NCBI GenBank assembly: GCA_030248225.1
Contig: JASANE010001800.1
Coordinates: 1-64,000 of the forward strand
DNA from: Trileptium ribeirensis
Taxonomy: Eukaryota > Nematoda > Enoplea > Enoplida > Thoracostomopsidae
Length of the DNA: 64,000 nt
Direction of reading: 5' to 3'
The translations under genes were made by a program, and so were the position numbers. Positions 46,614 to 58,449 of the stretch are shown here, in pieces; the first letter of the stretch is position 1; every line of letters begins with the position of its first letter. Under the pieces are notes generated by a model. It was given only the letters and a program-made list of their open reading frames with translations, did no database searches and was not told the DNA's origin.

Positions 46614-49600
46614 GTGAGTGTTCATAACATGATTCTATATTATATATGAAATTCTAATAACTAAAAAAGAAATATAAACTGCAGATATAAAAGTGGTTCT
46701 ATTCATTTTACAGCATCTATATTTTACTGTGCAGTTACTGTACCACCGGAAATGATTGCCTTTCGTTGGAAAGGCGACAGTCATGTTTAGTTCGTTTTAG
46801 TTGGCGCAATTGCACATACTGAAGGCCGATGTGTTCATATGATTTTTATGTACGCAGACTGAACTTGCTCTGCTATTTTGATATTATTAAGAGCAGGCTA
46901 AATGTACGTAATGTGTTTTTATTTTCCGCACTATTCAAACTGCAAAGACTAGTTATTCATTTCCATGTATTTCATCCAAATTATTTGCCTGCTAACGTAA
47001 CGTGTTCGATTCATGCATAATGGGTTCAAGCATGTGTTAGTAAGTTGTGGTCTTCGCTACAAGGGTAAGTGTTGGCCTCTCCACAGTACCAAAATTTTAT
47101 TTGGGGTTCTACATCTCCAACCTGAGGGAAACTAGAAATACCTAAGGAAGTTTCCTCAGTTTACCAGGGGAAATTGATGGATTTCGATTAAATAAAATCG
47201 TGATTGTTATCGATTTTGGCGCAATTAAATAAATTTCTAAAATTTCGCTTAAAGGAAATTTTGATCGGTTGCGATTCCGATCAATTTCAACTTCGATTGT
47301 ACTTATTTTTGGTGGATTTTTTGCATATTTTTACTTTTGTTGTCTGTGTGAATTATAGTCTTTACGGGTAAAAACGCAATTTAGTGTTTTTAAGGTTTTT
47401 CTAAAGAATGGCTAAGAAAACATGTTTTCGGTCTTATTACGCAACCTCATATATTGTATCGTATAAGTCACAGTCTTGGCTTCCAGCATATAGAATGTAC
47501 AGGGCGTCGACGCGTTGGAAAAAACACTGCGCGGGTAAAAATCTTTTGGCTTCTCCAACCCTGGGCCGCCCCCCTCATCCCGATGTTTGGCTACCCCACT
47601 TCGATTTTTGGGCCCCAACAATGCTCTAAAATGCTTTCATTTTTACCGCTTTCGCAGTTTTTTATTTTACATTTTTTTACGTTCGGTAAATAGACTGTGT
47701 TCAAAACAATAATAATTAACCAACCTAGTTTTTTTCACAAGCTAAAATGAAATGGCGCAAACATTATAAGTTTTGTTATTTTATTATAAGTTTAAAAATG
47801 TTAAGGCGCTTACATCGATACGTGTATAATCGTTGATAAGTGATTATTATTCCTGTATTTTCTTGTTCCTTTCCTTTAAGTACATACACTCATTGCTTTT
47901 ATGTGTTGATGGTTACTAGCTTTTTGTGCTTTCTTATCTCGATGCCACGTACAGGTTTGTTTTGGCCTTTCTTTTTGAAGGATGTTCTTTTATGTCTGTC
48001 CTGATCAGAATGTTAATTTGCACCTAGCCTAGCAATATTATACAAAATTTTTTATTTTTATCAAATAATATAAGTCCGTCTTTGTCGAACAATGAAAAGG
48101 TTACAGCCACTGGATTAGATTGTAATGGTGTTGTTAGTTATAACACATCCAGCACGCATAGTCCTAGTTCCCTAGCGTAAAGATTTATCCAGGGGACATA
48201 AACCGGGTATGGGTTGGGCCTGGTTCGGAGCTGGGGCTATCGGATTTCGCCATTGAGCATCGAAAGCTGGAACCCTTGTTTCGAATTGTGGAGCGCCACT
48301 GACTTCAAAATTTAAAATTGGATAGTTTTTCTCAAGAAACGCAAAATTTTTATAAATCGTCTCAGAAACGGCGCGAAAACGTCTCTATTGAAGTTAAAAC
48401 CAAATTTTCAACCATTTTTTTGCTGAAATGCAACAAAACTTTTAATTTCGGAGTGGAATTTTGGTTAAAATTTTGCCAAGTGGTTACTTGTCAACTGGGG
48501 ATGTTTTTACCAGAGGAAATCAATAATTTTGTCAAGGACCCAAACCGGGGCTTCTCGGTTTTGTTTGCGAGGGAGCACTCAGAATGCCAGGGCTTGCACT
48601 TTGAAGAACGCAGTAATCAATGAATTCGGCTACTATTATGCTTGGTTAAACGTGAAAAAGTTTCTATTTTCTTTTAACAGCGTTGGGCAGTAAGAGTGAA
48701 AACCGTAAGATTCCGGCATGAACGTCCTATCACACGTTTTGTAGAGTATTTTGGTCGTAATTTTAGTTTTCTACGTAATTAATTAGTTTGGAAATCAATG
48801 ATGGAATTGATATGGCTGCTGCATTCGCTCAAACCTTTTCCAGGTGGTGAAGGGGCTTTTTCTTGGTTGGTAACCAAGTGTCGTCGAAATTTGCTCCGAA
48901 TTTAGCAGGGGCCTTCGAAAACTAAAAAATCGCTATTTTTTCAGAATGCGCTATTTCAACCAAAAAACTCAGAAACTCTGAAAACGTCTGTATTGAGGTT
49001 AATAGCACGACCTTCAGGAATAATTTTGACGTAATTTAGTCGAATTGTTAACTAACTTAATAGAAAAATTGCCTTTTCTCAACTGGGTATGTTTGGTTCG
49101 CACAAGAATTGGTCAGGGGCACAAAAATAAGCCCAAAATTTTACTATACATAACAAAGGGTCAATCAAATTCCAGGCCTAACTCCCATTCCAAAGAACAC
49201 ACGTTCTATTTCTAATCATTATATCGCGTTGCTATATTTTTCAGTTACATTATCGTTATTGCTAACCCGAGCTTGACTATAAAATATATCAAAAAATCTT
49301 AATTGCATTTTTGCTTTTATGAGTGATATATGCGTGAATTTTCGCTGTTCCAACATTTTCCGTAGTTAAACTGTTGATAATCTGTTTGATATCCGTTCCA
49401 TAGTATTTCGCTGGAAAGGCTACGGTCATGGTGAAGACTTGTAAATAATAGCTGTCAGTCAATCGGATTTCCGCAGTTTTTGTACTGTGATACCACTTTG
49501 TATTAAATTTTATTGTTTTCGGGCTACTGTTTAGTTATAAAATATTCGGACTGCTGTTGTTTGAATTTCCTAATGCTTAATGGAATTTAATTGTTGCTAG

Positions 49601-51346
49601 AATTTTTCTTGGTTAAAAGGTATTATTTACCTTTGTTCAGAAGATTTTTAAAGAGGATGCAACTAGAGTCTTTCTGTATTAAATGGTAAAATTCTCGTAT
49701 ATGCAGTACATTGTAAAGCGGATGGTCATCATAGTATTTGCAAAAATGATTTGCATAACGGGCGTAAGATACATTCTGTACAGTCGTCTTTATGAAATGA
49801 GATAGAAGCTGCTGTATTTCTATTAGCGGGTTTGCACAGCAAATTTAGGATAGTGGGATGTAAAAACGATTGACTAAGTGTTGGATAGTCGGGATTTCTA
49901 AAATAAGAAGAGGTGTGGATGAAATTAGGTATTGTGTTGCGAAAGTTTTTGTTTGTATTTGTAATGCTAAAGTGTGGCTTTTGTACCTGTTTTGACTGGC
50001 TATAGCTCAAAATATTTTTCCCGTGCTGCAATTGTATACCTCCGCGTGGACAAAATTGCTACCACCACTGTTTTACCGAATTGCGTGAAAATTGTTCAAT
50101 TTTACAGTTTCCTTTACAAACTATGTAAATTGCACGCAAATTGTAAAATTTTATTGCAACAGCTATAACTTGGTAATAAATTGTAAAATTTTATTACAAC
50201 ACTATAACTTGATAATAAATTGGCGGACGTGGTAATATTTTATGGCACAGTGAAGCTCTTGTGGTAACGGCTGCATTTTCATATAATGTTGACTGGTAGC
50301 GTTTTAGCCGTCAGCTCGCTCATGTTAAACCATTTTCAAATTATTCAGAATTGCGGCATTAATTTCATAATCGTTCAAATAATTGTAAAAGGTATAGATG
50401 TAGCAAAATAACGCTGTAGGCTTTATGACAGGTCGTAGTTGGAGAGTTGCAGGTGGAGCACCCTGTTCTGAGATAAAAGTCGTCTAAATTCGCTTCACTG
50501 TAAATTCGCGGGAATTGATTATACTGGAAGAGTCGAATTGCGGGGCTATAGCTACATAACACCATTCACTTAGTTTCCATGGTCATAGCCCCAGTCTGTA
50601 AAGGAATAACGTGGTAAAACCGACCACTCTGGATTATTATTGCTCATAATTTCAAAATCACTGTTGTTGAAATTCTGAAATTCGGTAGTAAATAATTGTG
50701 TGGGCGAGCTTAGGATTCTGCACATTTTGTGCGTAAGCATAACATAATAACCTAGAGTTGCATAGCATCAATTTTAAAACAATGCTGCTTTTTAAATGTT
50801 ATATAACATGTGTAAAACAACAGTTCATTGCACTGCTCCTTGCTAAAAGGTCTTCGTTTACTACTCATGCCAGTGCCCCGTCAGTCCTCGCAAGCCAACT
50901 TCGCCGGTTGCGCATCGTTAGCGTTACACCTTACCTAGCTGCTTATGCTGTCGTTGGTACAAGTTCGAGTGGATGCTTTTATCAGGCAACTGGTGGTCCT
51001 GGTTTTTACCCAAATGACTGTCTACAATGACAAAGATTGAAACGAATTAGGTTTGGACTATGTATATATAGTTGGGTTTAAAAACAAAGCAGGCATTAAT
51101 TGTTTTTGTTATGCTTTCTTTTGGAATCTGTTTTGATGAGACACTAATTTCTTAATTGTTGCACCTAATCCAATGTAATTTTACTTGCAGCGTCGATGTT
51201 TCAAGCTTTTATCAAATCCTTAGAACTCTGCTACTAATTATGTTCACAACCATCCATAATTCTACTTATTCGTGCGAAAGCAATGCTGACGTTTAGTCAT
51301 CGATGCTTCTACTGGGAGTAACTATACATTAACATCACTTAATATT
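46614..51346. other. Stretch between SEC31 exon 9 and the receptor gene
   Basis: No SEC31 continuation (FGGKLV block) was found here. Diverged repeats pair 48340-48600 with 48950-49190. A 42 bp block containing AATTGTAAAATTTTATT is duplicated at 50138-50222. Short ORFs carry no recognised domain. Confidence 0.5.
48340..49190 (+). repeat. Two diverged direct repeats ~620 bp apart
   Basis: Shared blocks are CTCAGAAAC.G.GAAAACGTCT, T.TTGAGGTTAA-like sequence, TCAACTGGG.ATGTTT and AA.CAAT/AATTGGTCA.GG. The first copy is at about 48358-48545 and the second at about 48970-49135. Confidence 0.5.
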
Positions 51347-52903
51347 CTATTTAGTTATATCATCATTGTGGTCCGAGGTAGCGTCTTCTATACAGTTATT
51401 ATGATCACTCTCATCAGCGGATGATCCTGACGACGAATCTTCCATGCTGGCAAGGAGAAGGTTTTTGCTGCCGGATTTTTCTTCTTTTAAACGTCGAAAT
51501 GGTATTTTAGTGCAGTTTGATGTCATACCAGCTCCCGGCGGAACGACAACAGTTACTGCAATTTCATCTCCGACGAATGGATTGACAATTACTGAGCAGA
51601 GCGAACCGGTTGGTGTGGTGAGCTCTTTGTTTATTTGTTCCTCGAGGTGTGTTTTGTCGGTTGCCGCTGGTGGAAATGAAGCATCTGCGTGAGTGCTCTC
51701 GACCGATGGAATGCTGGTTGAAGAACAATGTACGGATCCTAGTTGAATTGGAGTTTTAGCGGTTGTCGATTGGCCTGGACCGTATTCGGCTGATTTTGAT
51801 AAATAATTATTAGCGTCGATGAATTCCGTTCGACAAGCCAGCTTTTGTCCGCGTTGATGATGATGGCTTAACGTCGACGTAGTTATTGTCTCAATTATAA
51901 TCGGTGCTGACGGTTTTCGTTGTTTTGAGCCTCGTCGTTTTTCGGCGTAGGTCGTCGGGTTTTTATTCAGCTGTGGAATCGATGCTGCAGCCAGCAGGGG
52001 CATTGAAATTCCATTTTTATAAGTATTTCGGGTTATCTTACCACAGTTGTCGCCTTTCATCGACGATGACATAAGCCTGGCCGCGTCTGCAGCTGGTGCT
52101 GCTGCTTCGCCTTCGCATCCAATTTCTTTTTCGTCTTCAAATGACCAGTCTGTAGCATTTCCCGTTTTCGAATGCGCCCTACGCAGCATCGTTTGTGATT
52201 CAGCCTGACGCTGCTTGTGTTCGCAGCTCGGACCGATATATAGTCCAAGCTCAATGAAAGCGGTGGCGGCATATAAAATACTCCGTTGTGCGGTCGTAAG
52301 GTATTGCCAGCCCCAGTGGCTAGTATATGACGTGTAGTTGTTAGTTTGTTGTTGGAAGGCTTGCGAGTATTCCGTCACGGTAGTCAGTGGATACCCAACA
52401 ATAATAATACCAGTATTGATCGTAGCGATGGTTGCTGTAAGTTTAGCCAAGTACAAATTGCGCTGTAATCGATTAAGCGAAGCGTATGACATTTGCCGCT
52501 TTTGTTGGACGCCTATCGCCACGCTGGTTGCACTAACCAACAGTGCAGTTACACGCACAAGTATAACGTACCACGTTGTATATAGCGTAAAACTTGTGTA
52601 AGGCTGGTTAATTGGTTGCTTTACGTTGTTAATATCCGCTGCTGCGGTTGCGGCTTCGATGGTATGTTTCGATTCGTTTGAGATAAGACCGATTACATTC
52701 GTGGTTACATTTTGTGTACATCGTGTGGCGCTGCAGTTGTAACTAGCAGCTTTCAAACTTTGGCGGCAGTCGTACAAATCATCGTATGTGCTCGCTGTAG
52801 TTGGATGACATGTCGCTGATATAATGCTAATGGCATAGGCTATTAGGACTAGCAATAACTTTTTTCCTGACGTCCAGTAGATTGAAAAATGGTATGGAAA
52901 TAG
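51347..52903 (-). CDS. Receptor exon 2 (TM4-TM7 and tail)
   Basis: 518 codons plus stop, starting LFPYHFSIYW after the acceptor TTTCAG. Reading across the junction gives ERFYAT-LFPYHF, a normal second intracellular loop. The frame is open for 1.5 kb, far longer than any other ORF in the window. Confidence 0.85.
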   Translation of the reverse strand, partial: LFPYHFSIYWTSGKKLLLVLIAYAISIISATCHPTTASTYDDLYDCRQSLKAASYNCSATRCTQNVTTNVIGLISNESKHTIEAATAAADINNVKQPINQPYTSFTLYTTWYVILVRVTALLVSATSVAIGVQQKRQMSYASLNRLQRNLYLAKLTATIATINTGIIIVGYPLTTVTEYSQAFQQQTNNYTSYTSHWGWQYLTTAQRSILYAATAFIELGLYIGPSCEHKQRQAESQTMLRRAHSKTGNATDWSFEDEKEIGCEGEAAAPAADAARLMSSSMKGDNCGKITRNTYKNGISMPLLAAASIPQLNKNPTTYAEKRRGSKQRKPSAPIIIETITTSTLSHHHQRGQKLACRTEFIDANNYLSKSAEYGPGQSTTAKTPIQLGSVHCSSTSIPSVESTHADASFPPAATDKTHLEEQINKELTTPTGSLCSVIVNPFVGDEIAVTVVVPPGAGMTSNCTKIPFRRLKEEKSGSKNLLLASMEDSSSGSSADESDHNNCIEDATSDHNDDITK

Positions 52904-55900
52904 CTGAAATTATTAGGCAAATATTATTCCATGCGCAGAAAGCGGTGCATAAAGTTCATTGAGCGATCATATTTGGTTATCACAGTCGTTAGTGCACTGT
53001 CGATCAGAAATAAAAATAATAGCTCGACCGAACAGTGGTCATTTTTGCAGCGGGTACTGTTTGTAGATTGGTAAAAGTTAACCTTTCCAGCTATCGAAAA
53101 TTTATTGGGTTGAAATGGAAACAAAAAATAGCGCGGGCTTAAACTGGTGGTCAATTTGGAGTTCCGCAGCTAGACAAGTAATTTTAAACTTATATTGTAG
53201 ACAACAGAACATGTTGACAGAGGTATGATTTGTACCCGCGACTTCAGGTGATTTGTCGTCTTTGCTGTAACCACTGTACTATTTAACGATATTAGCTACA
53301 TTTCGAAAACACTTTGATGAGAGTTGCTACGAAATACTATATTATATAGATAGGTAGATACAGTATCCGCCGAAAATGATTGTCGCTCGCTCGAAAAAAA
53401 TTTGTTCTAAAAATAGAATTTACTATTAATTTTAATAGTTTGGTAATCTCGAGCGAGTCACTCGTTCGAGACTCGCTCGAAATGCGACGGTCATTTTAGC
53501 GAGTACTGTATAGACAGATAGATTGATAGACAAGTGAGAAATTTTGTTTGAAATCCTGATTAGGCCACAGAGGCCCTCTTTAGCACCCCAAGACCAATTT
53601 AATCTATTCCTGTGTTCTCCAAATCGGTGTGGAGGCTGGCATTTTCGGTTCCCTCTGGTTCAGAACAGGTGCCCCCGGTTCATACCCCTGGCAAAATTTT
53701 GGGCTGCCCCAGTTTACCGCCTCTTGGAAAATTTTTTGTTTCCAATCGGTTCAAAGTACATAAAATTTAATCAAAATTTGTACTAACATTCCGTTCTGAA
53801 AATTTTGCTTTTGTCAAAATTAGCTTCAAGATCGCTTTTTCTCTCCATCAAAAGCGTTTTGACAGTGTTTCTGACGCGATTTTTAACCGTTTTTCTCTTG
53901 GCAAAATTTGGCACCCCCGGTTCGGAACTAGCCCCCCTCTCCAAATTGGTGTGGGTAGCTGACGTTTTTCTCTCCATCAAAAGTGTTTTGACAGTATTTC
54001 TGACACGATTTTTAACCGTTTTTCTCTTGGTAAAATTGGGCGCCCCGGTTTGGAACCAGGTTCATGCCCCCTGGGAAAATTTTCAGCGAATGGAGAGCCC
54101 AGCTATTCTGAAATGCTTTTCATAAATATAACCATTCTGGATAAGCTCAAATTATGTCCACCTTCCAAATTTACTGCCTCTGTCCCAAGGAATGGTTTGC
54201 GTAAGTCCTTAAAAGTCGTGCAGTCCATTATCAAATGCATTGCAGTTTCTGATTCACTGTCACAATAGTTACACAAATTATTGTCTGATAATCCTATTCT
54301 ATATATATAAATAGGAATTAAAAATCACCTTGTCCTGTCAAAAACGGTATTGCAATTCCCATACTATCCTTATTCAGTTTTCAAAGAAATTTTGATCTAA
54401 GTTTGTCAGGTTTATCCTTGTGTCTACAACCAGTGCTATGAACCCATCTGCTTTTATGTTCTCTGAAAGACTACACCTAGCCAAGTTTTATATATAGAAA
54501 TACTGAAACACTTATAGGAACATAAGGTTCCTGTACCAGTGCCTTTGCATTAAACCCGTGTCTGGCTAATTCATCTTCTATTTAATAACCTTCTACTCCG
54601 GAGTGGCCTTCAAGCCAACTTAGAGTGACTCTGTTATTAGTACTTATTCTGTTTACCATTTTACACTCCCCAAAAGTGCATGAAGCCTCATTTTTAAGAG
54701 AGCGAGCACTAAAAATATCTATCTTTTTATTTTTAAGTTTAAAACCGTCTATTATGATGGCATATCTTTCGGTGGCCTGAAAACAGTACTATAGCTGCCT
54801 AAAATGGATGATTCCCTTAGTGTAGCGCCTGCTACCATCATCAGTGCCGAGCCATCTGTGTGGCAGAGCAAATTCAAATCTTCTTGCTTAACATCAATCC
54901 AATCCATAAAATTCCAATTTTGATTATGTCTGTTAATATCACAGGGGAGATTCAATAATCCTCCAATGTCCTTGGCTAGCATTTGCATATGATCGTGTGA
55001 GCCCAATGCGGATTACCTCGCTATAGACCGAGATTTTAAGCCTAAAATATTGTTCTACCGCAAATTTCTTGACAAAAACATCAATTGGGTTATACCAAAA
55101 ATTGTCTTAATGCTAAGCACCGGTGTGGATTTATTGCATGCGACAAATCAAAGCCGGAACCCTTTCTAACATTTTACAGTGAATAACTAATTTAATGCCA
55201 CCACCATACTACTCTGCAAATCAGAGTTGGACGGACGACTGTTGTATAAAGAAAATGGATAGCTTGAGGGCGCAGCTCCCAGCTACTTCCAATAAATCTC
55301 TTAAGAGCAAAAAGAATCCTAAAAGCCTATATCCGTGATTCTTCAATATGAGTTTTCCAAGTTAAACACTCATTTTAGATTAGACCAAGATATTTAACCT
55401 TGTCGTCAAATGGAATAATTTCGCCCACAACTTGAATATCCATTAGACCGTCGAGTCTTTTTCTTGTAAAAACTACAACTTGCACTTTTCCTCATTAACA
55501 AAGAGACCTCTGTTACAACACCACATATGAAGTGCATTTAGAAACCGTTGCAGTGTATTACAAATGGTCCTGAGGTATCTAGAGGATGTCAATAGGACAA
55601 AGTCGTCAGAGTACACACAACTCACGGTTACTATTAAGTCTACTAATGACCTCATTTAATAGCATGCACAAGAGAAAAAAGTCATGTCTAGGCAAATCTT
55701 CTAGTAGCCCTGACTGATTGCCTGGCCTGTCATTTTTCAGCTGTAACCGATCGTGTGCTCAATAATTTATGTACATATGTTGATGATATTTGGAATTCCA
55801 AATTTATCCATACTACTTAAACTATACTCCAATATGGTGCAGTCAAATGCTTCAGAAATATCTGAGAACACAGCATAGACAAACCCAATCTGGAGCCTAT

Positions 55901-57522
55901 AAGCTTATAGTTGGCGCCAAATTTAATATTTGGTGAAAAGTCGTGGGAAATGCACCTAAATGTGTGTTTTGTTGCTTTTAGTGTTTTATATGGGGTTTTC
56001 TGGGCCAACAAGCTCATTGCGAGTGTGAAAAATATTGTGTGACAAATATTTTTCACACTTCTGCTTCATAGTTGGAATGAAAAATGAGATTTTTTTCAAG
56101 TGTTGGTTTGAATTCTTTAACATCGTTTCACGGTCAATTTACGGTTTTATTGAATTATTAAATTGTTAGTTCATTGTTTTTGTACTCGTTGTATGATGTT
56201 CTATCTACTGCATACGTTGGCTATGAAAAGAGGCGGGCGTAACTATGACTCATCGCTCACGCTTTAAATAATGCTGCACCTGCGTACTGTGTGTAGGCTT
56301 TTGTTTGTGTGTGCTTTCTACAACAGACTTCGGGGGATTGTTCTCACCACTTGAATTCTGGCTTGCAAGCGAGCTTCACTAGTATAAAAGATGACAAATT
56401 GCTAGGTCTAAGTACCTTGGGCCCAGTGTAATGGCATTTGGTGTTCCCGGTTTGGGATTGAAGACAATTTTAGTATGTCTCCAATGAACTGGTACGTCTT
56501 AGCAATTGAATGAATTAACCGTTTTAGCAGAACATATTACGTTTTGACATCGCATAATATTTAAGCAAAAACCAAAAACGGTTACGATATTTTGTTCTCT
56601 CATAAAGCCATATGTACTTTAGATTATTCACGTTTCTCGTTTTCGATTGTTCAGAAGAATGTTATTTCATAGAGCAAACGATATTACTGTATAACGATGG
56701 GCCTGTTGCATAGGTGTGGATAACACGTTTACCCCATAAGGGTCGGAGACTCCTCATATTTACCTCCTCCCTAGAAAAGTCCTAACGCCATTCCCCGCCG
56801 CGCGCCCAAGCGCGGCGAATTTTATCGCAAATTGTGTTACAGTTGGCAAAAATAAAAAAGGGTCCTCAGAGGATAGGGAGTGGTCTACTCTTCACCCCCC
56901 CGCGCCGATAGTATTCCCTCTAAGTCCACGGATCTTCTAAATTTATGCACTGTAGGAATTACTAGCTACTGTTCTGTTACAGCGGTTCTAGAGATAAATA
57001 TGGACATAAGATGGTGGATATTGAATTGCAAAAATGATGTTCCTTCCCTTCATAATGGTATTGTTAAAAAGAACGTACCGTTGCATAGAACCGTTCTATC
57101 GTAATAAGTAGCATTATTGACGACGGTAGCAGTTGACACAAGACAAAATATCGTCCAAACCAAGAATTCCAGAGTAGCTGCGGTGGAGATTTGCTACACG
57201 GCGGATCTCGTTCTTGTTCGTGGATTGTTATCATGTGCGAACACCAACATTTTGATGAATGGTTGCTGCTGCTGATATACGTTTTTGAAGTGTTATGTGC
57301 TATAATACCAGCGGTCACTATACATCCAATTGTTGCAATAATATTTGCGCTGCTCAGGACTAACAGCAGCGTGTATTTTGATCGAAGTGTGCATATACCG
57401 CGGCAGTAGGCAAAAGCGAACGCTGTTAGGTGACCAATTAATGCAGCAATAGCGACGGCTAACGTTGCAATTGGTAGTGTGAAGTCCGGCGAAGCTGGTT
57501 CGGCGGAATGTGTGTAGTTCAT
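51347..57522 (-). CDS. Rhodopsin-like seven-transmembrane receptor, two exons, 666 aa
   Basis: Exon 1 (57522-57079) and exon 2 (52903-51347) join in phase 0 through a strong donor (ACG|GTACGT) and acceptor (TAATTTCAG). The protein has TM1 about 14-40, TM2 about 50-74, TM3 about 119-142 ending in ERF (143-145, the DRY position), a FPYHF intracellular loop, TM4 about 162-182, a Cys-rich N-glycosylated loop (NCSA, NVTT), TM5 about 257-280, TM6 about 303-324 and TM7 about 350-374. The cytoplasmic tail is long (about 290 residues), Ser/Thr-rich, and ends in an acidic stretch. NPxxY is not seen in TM7, which reads ELGLYIGPSC. It should signal through G proteins at the plasma membrane, but the ligand and subfamily are unknown. 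It lies antisense to SEC31. There is no signal peptide. Confidence 0.8.
53221..53288 (-). pseudogene. tRNA-derived relic (tRNA-Trp-like or SINE head)
   Basis: On the minus strand the sequence reads TAGTACAGTGGTTACAGC, a perfect fit to the Pol III A box, and 35 bases later GTCGCGGGTACAAATC, a B box with one mismatch. The part between resembles a tRNA anticodon arm region. The acceptor stem does not pair well, so it is not a functional tRNA gene. Confidence 0.4.
53361..53508. mobile_element. Tc1/mariner-like MITE, copy 4
   Basis: Ends CAGTATCCGCCGAAAATGATTG and (reverse) CAGTACTCGCTAAAATGACCG, with TA on both sides (53359-53360 and 53509-53510). TCGAGCGAGT motifs sit near the ends and the centre is AT-rich. 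Length is 148 bp. Confidence 0.85.
53610..54102 (+). mobile_element. Composite MITE with CTGGGCTCTCC ends, copy 3
   Basis: A first partial copy (53610-53935) is followed by a restarted element head, CCCTCTCCAAATTGGTGTGGG, at 53935-53955, and a second, internally deleted copy that runs to GGAGAGCCCAG at 54102. The block TTTCTCTCCATCAAAAG therefore appears twice. Partly matching CTATTC flanks could be an 8 bp target duplication. Confidence 0.82.
54130..55890 (-). pseudogene. Decayed non-LTR retrotransposon, RT plus RNase H
   Basis: On the minus strand, in order: DISEAFD (about 55840), a damaged region where PQGGVLSPLLW is expected, LLNEVISRL and a damaged YADD box read as YSDD or LSDD (about 55605), VKYLGLI and LTWKTHI, then RNase H features TDGSA (about 54860) and LSWLEGHSGVEG (about 54610). 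A C..C...E...H....C pattern follows near 54200-54280. RNase H after RT points to the I/Jockey/R1-type group, and it differs from the element at 42064-43210. Stops and frameshifts are frequent. Confidence 0.83.
56022..56059. other. 15 bp perfect hairpin
   Basis: AGTGTGAAAAATATT and AATATTTTTCACACT pair perfectly around the 8-base loop GTGTGACA. It lies in the receptor intron. No role is assigned. Confidence 0.8.
57079..57522 (-). CDS. Receptor exon 1 (TM1-TM3)
   Basis: 148 codons from ATG (MNYTHSAEP) to ERFYAT. NYT at residue 2 is an N-glycosylation site. The donor is ACG|GTACGT; reading on would stop four codons later, which supports splicing here. Confidence 0.82.
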
Positions 57523-57564
57523 TGCTTAGTGTTTAATGATAATTATAAACAGCATATTATCCCG

Positions 57565-57573
57565 CTTTATATA
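57565..57573 (-). promoter_or_regulatory. TATA-like box upstream of the receptor
   Basis: TATATAAAG on the minus strand, 43-51 bases upstream of the ATG. It could position transcription start with a very short leader. AT-richness makes a chance match possible. Confidence 0.25.
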
Positions 57574-57660
57574 TTGCTAAATAGGTGCTTCGAAGCGTTG
57601 CTCGATGTATTAACGCAGGTATATAGTATAAATTGCTGCTGTAACCAAAATAATTATTGA

Positions 57661-57663
57661 TCC

Positions 57664-57698
<35 letters not shown>

Positions 57699-57712
57699 CA
57701 GTATATAAGCAC
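57661..57712. repeat. (TA)n microsatellite
   Basis: About 50 bases of TA repeats with small interruptions, upstream of the receptor gene. Confidence 0.95.
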
Positions 57713-58123
57713 ATTAGCTATGCTAGTTATTCGCGCAGCGAAGAGAAATGCACCCTGAGTAGCTAATCTGCGTTAAGTGATCTGGCCTGGCCACAGAGAG
57801 GGTGCTGAGGGCGCCTTAGGATCCTCGAACGCATCAAGAGTTCGGCTGCTGCACAAGGTCATGCCCGAGGTAGATGTTGGCTTTCGCTAGGTCAACCTCC
57901 CAACCTCTCCAGATATTTTAAGGTGACATAAAAGTTGTCCTAATAAAAACAGCTATACCCAAACTCAATACTGCTGCTTATATTTCGACTGTTCACAAAA
58001 GCATCATAAGTAAAATATAGCGCGGTTGGCAGAAAGACACAATTTCAGTAGATAAATAATAAATATGTAACCTTCATTACTCGTCAAATAAAACGATTCG
58101 CGAATATTCATCGACATAGCGAA
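57713..58123. other. Spacer, nothing recognised
   Basis: Upstream intergenic sequence with a GC-richer patch at 57780-57910. No ORF or repeat partner is seen. Confidence 0.5.
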
Positions 58124-58449
58124 CAAGGGCGGATCCAGAGGGGGAGCGGGGGGGTCGCCCCCCCTGTCGGGTTAGCCAAGGTTCATAAATTTTTGGCACA
58201 TTTTTAAAATTTTTAAAACGGGATCACTGACTGGTCATCTACATATATATCAGGAATTTCATTTGACCTAGTTTTTTATGCCATAAACGCCACGATTCCT
58301 AACGCCAGTGTAATCAATACCTCATTTTTTAAACTTTGTGCATGTTAGACTATCCTTAAAATTTCATATATCAGCGTATATATACATATATATCAGGAAT
58401 ATTATAAGGGTGCGCCCCCCCCCGTCAGAAATTTCTGGATCCGCCACTG
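58124..58449. mobile_element. hAT-like MITE with GGCGGATCCAGA ends
   Basis: Ends CAAGGGCGGATCCAGA and TCTGGATCCGCCACTG are inverted. ATAGCGAA flanks it exactly at 58116-58123 and 58450-58457 (8 bp). Long G and C runs lie just inside both ends, and ATATATATCAGGAAT occurs twice inside. Confidence 0.9.

Larger units (their letters stand above)
52904..57078 (-). other. Receptor intron (4.2 kb) with nested repeats
   Basis: GT-AG intron containing a tRNA-like relic, a Tc1-like MITE, a composite MITE and a non-LTR retrotransposon remnant. The stretch 55900-57060 has only a hairpin (56022-56059), a GC hairpin (56796-56817) and no gene. Confidence 0.8.

Noticed and set aside
48660..48785. Possible SEC31 exon after the strong acceptor TTTCTTTTAACAG
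   Set aside because: The phase-0 frame (RWAVRVKTVR...) does not resemble the FGGKLV region or any SEC31 segment.
56796..56817. GC hairpin CGCCGCGC/GCGCGGCG
   Set aside because: Only 8 bp, single copy and without context; too little to assign a role.
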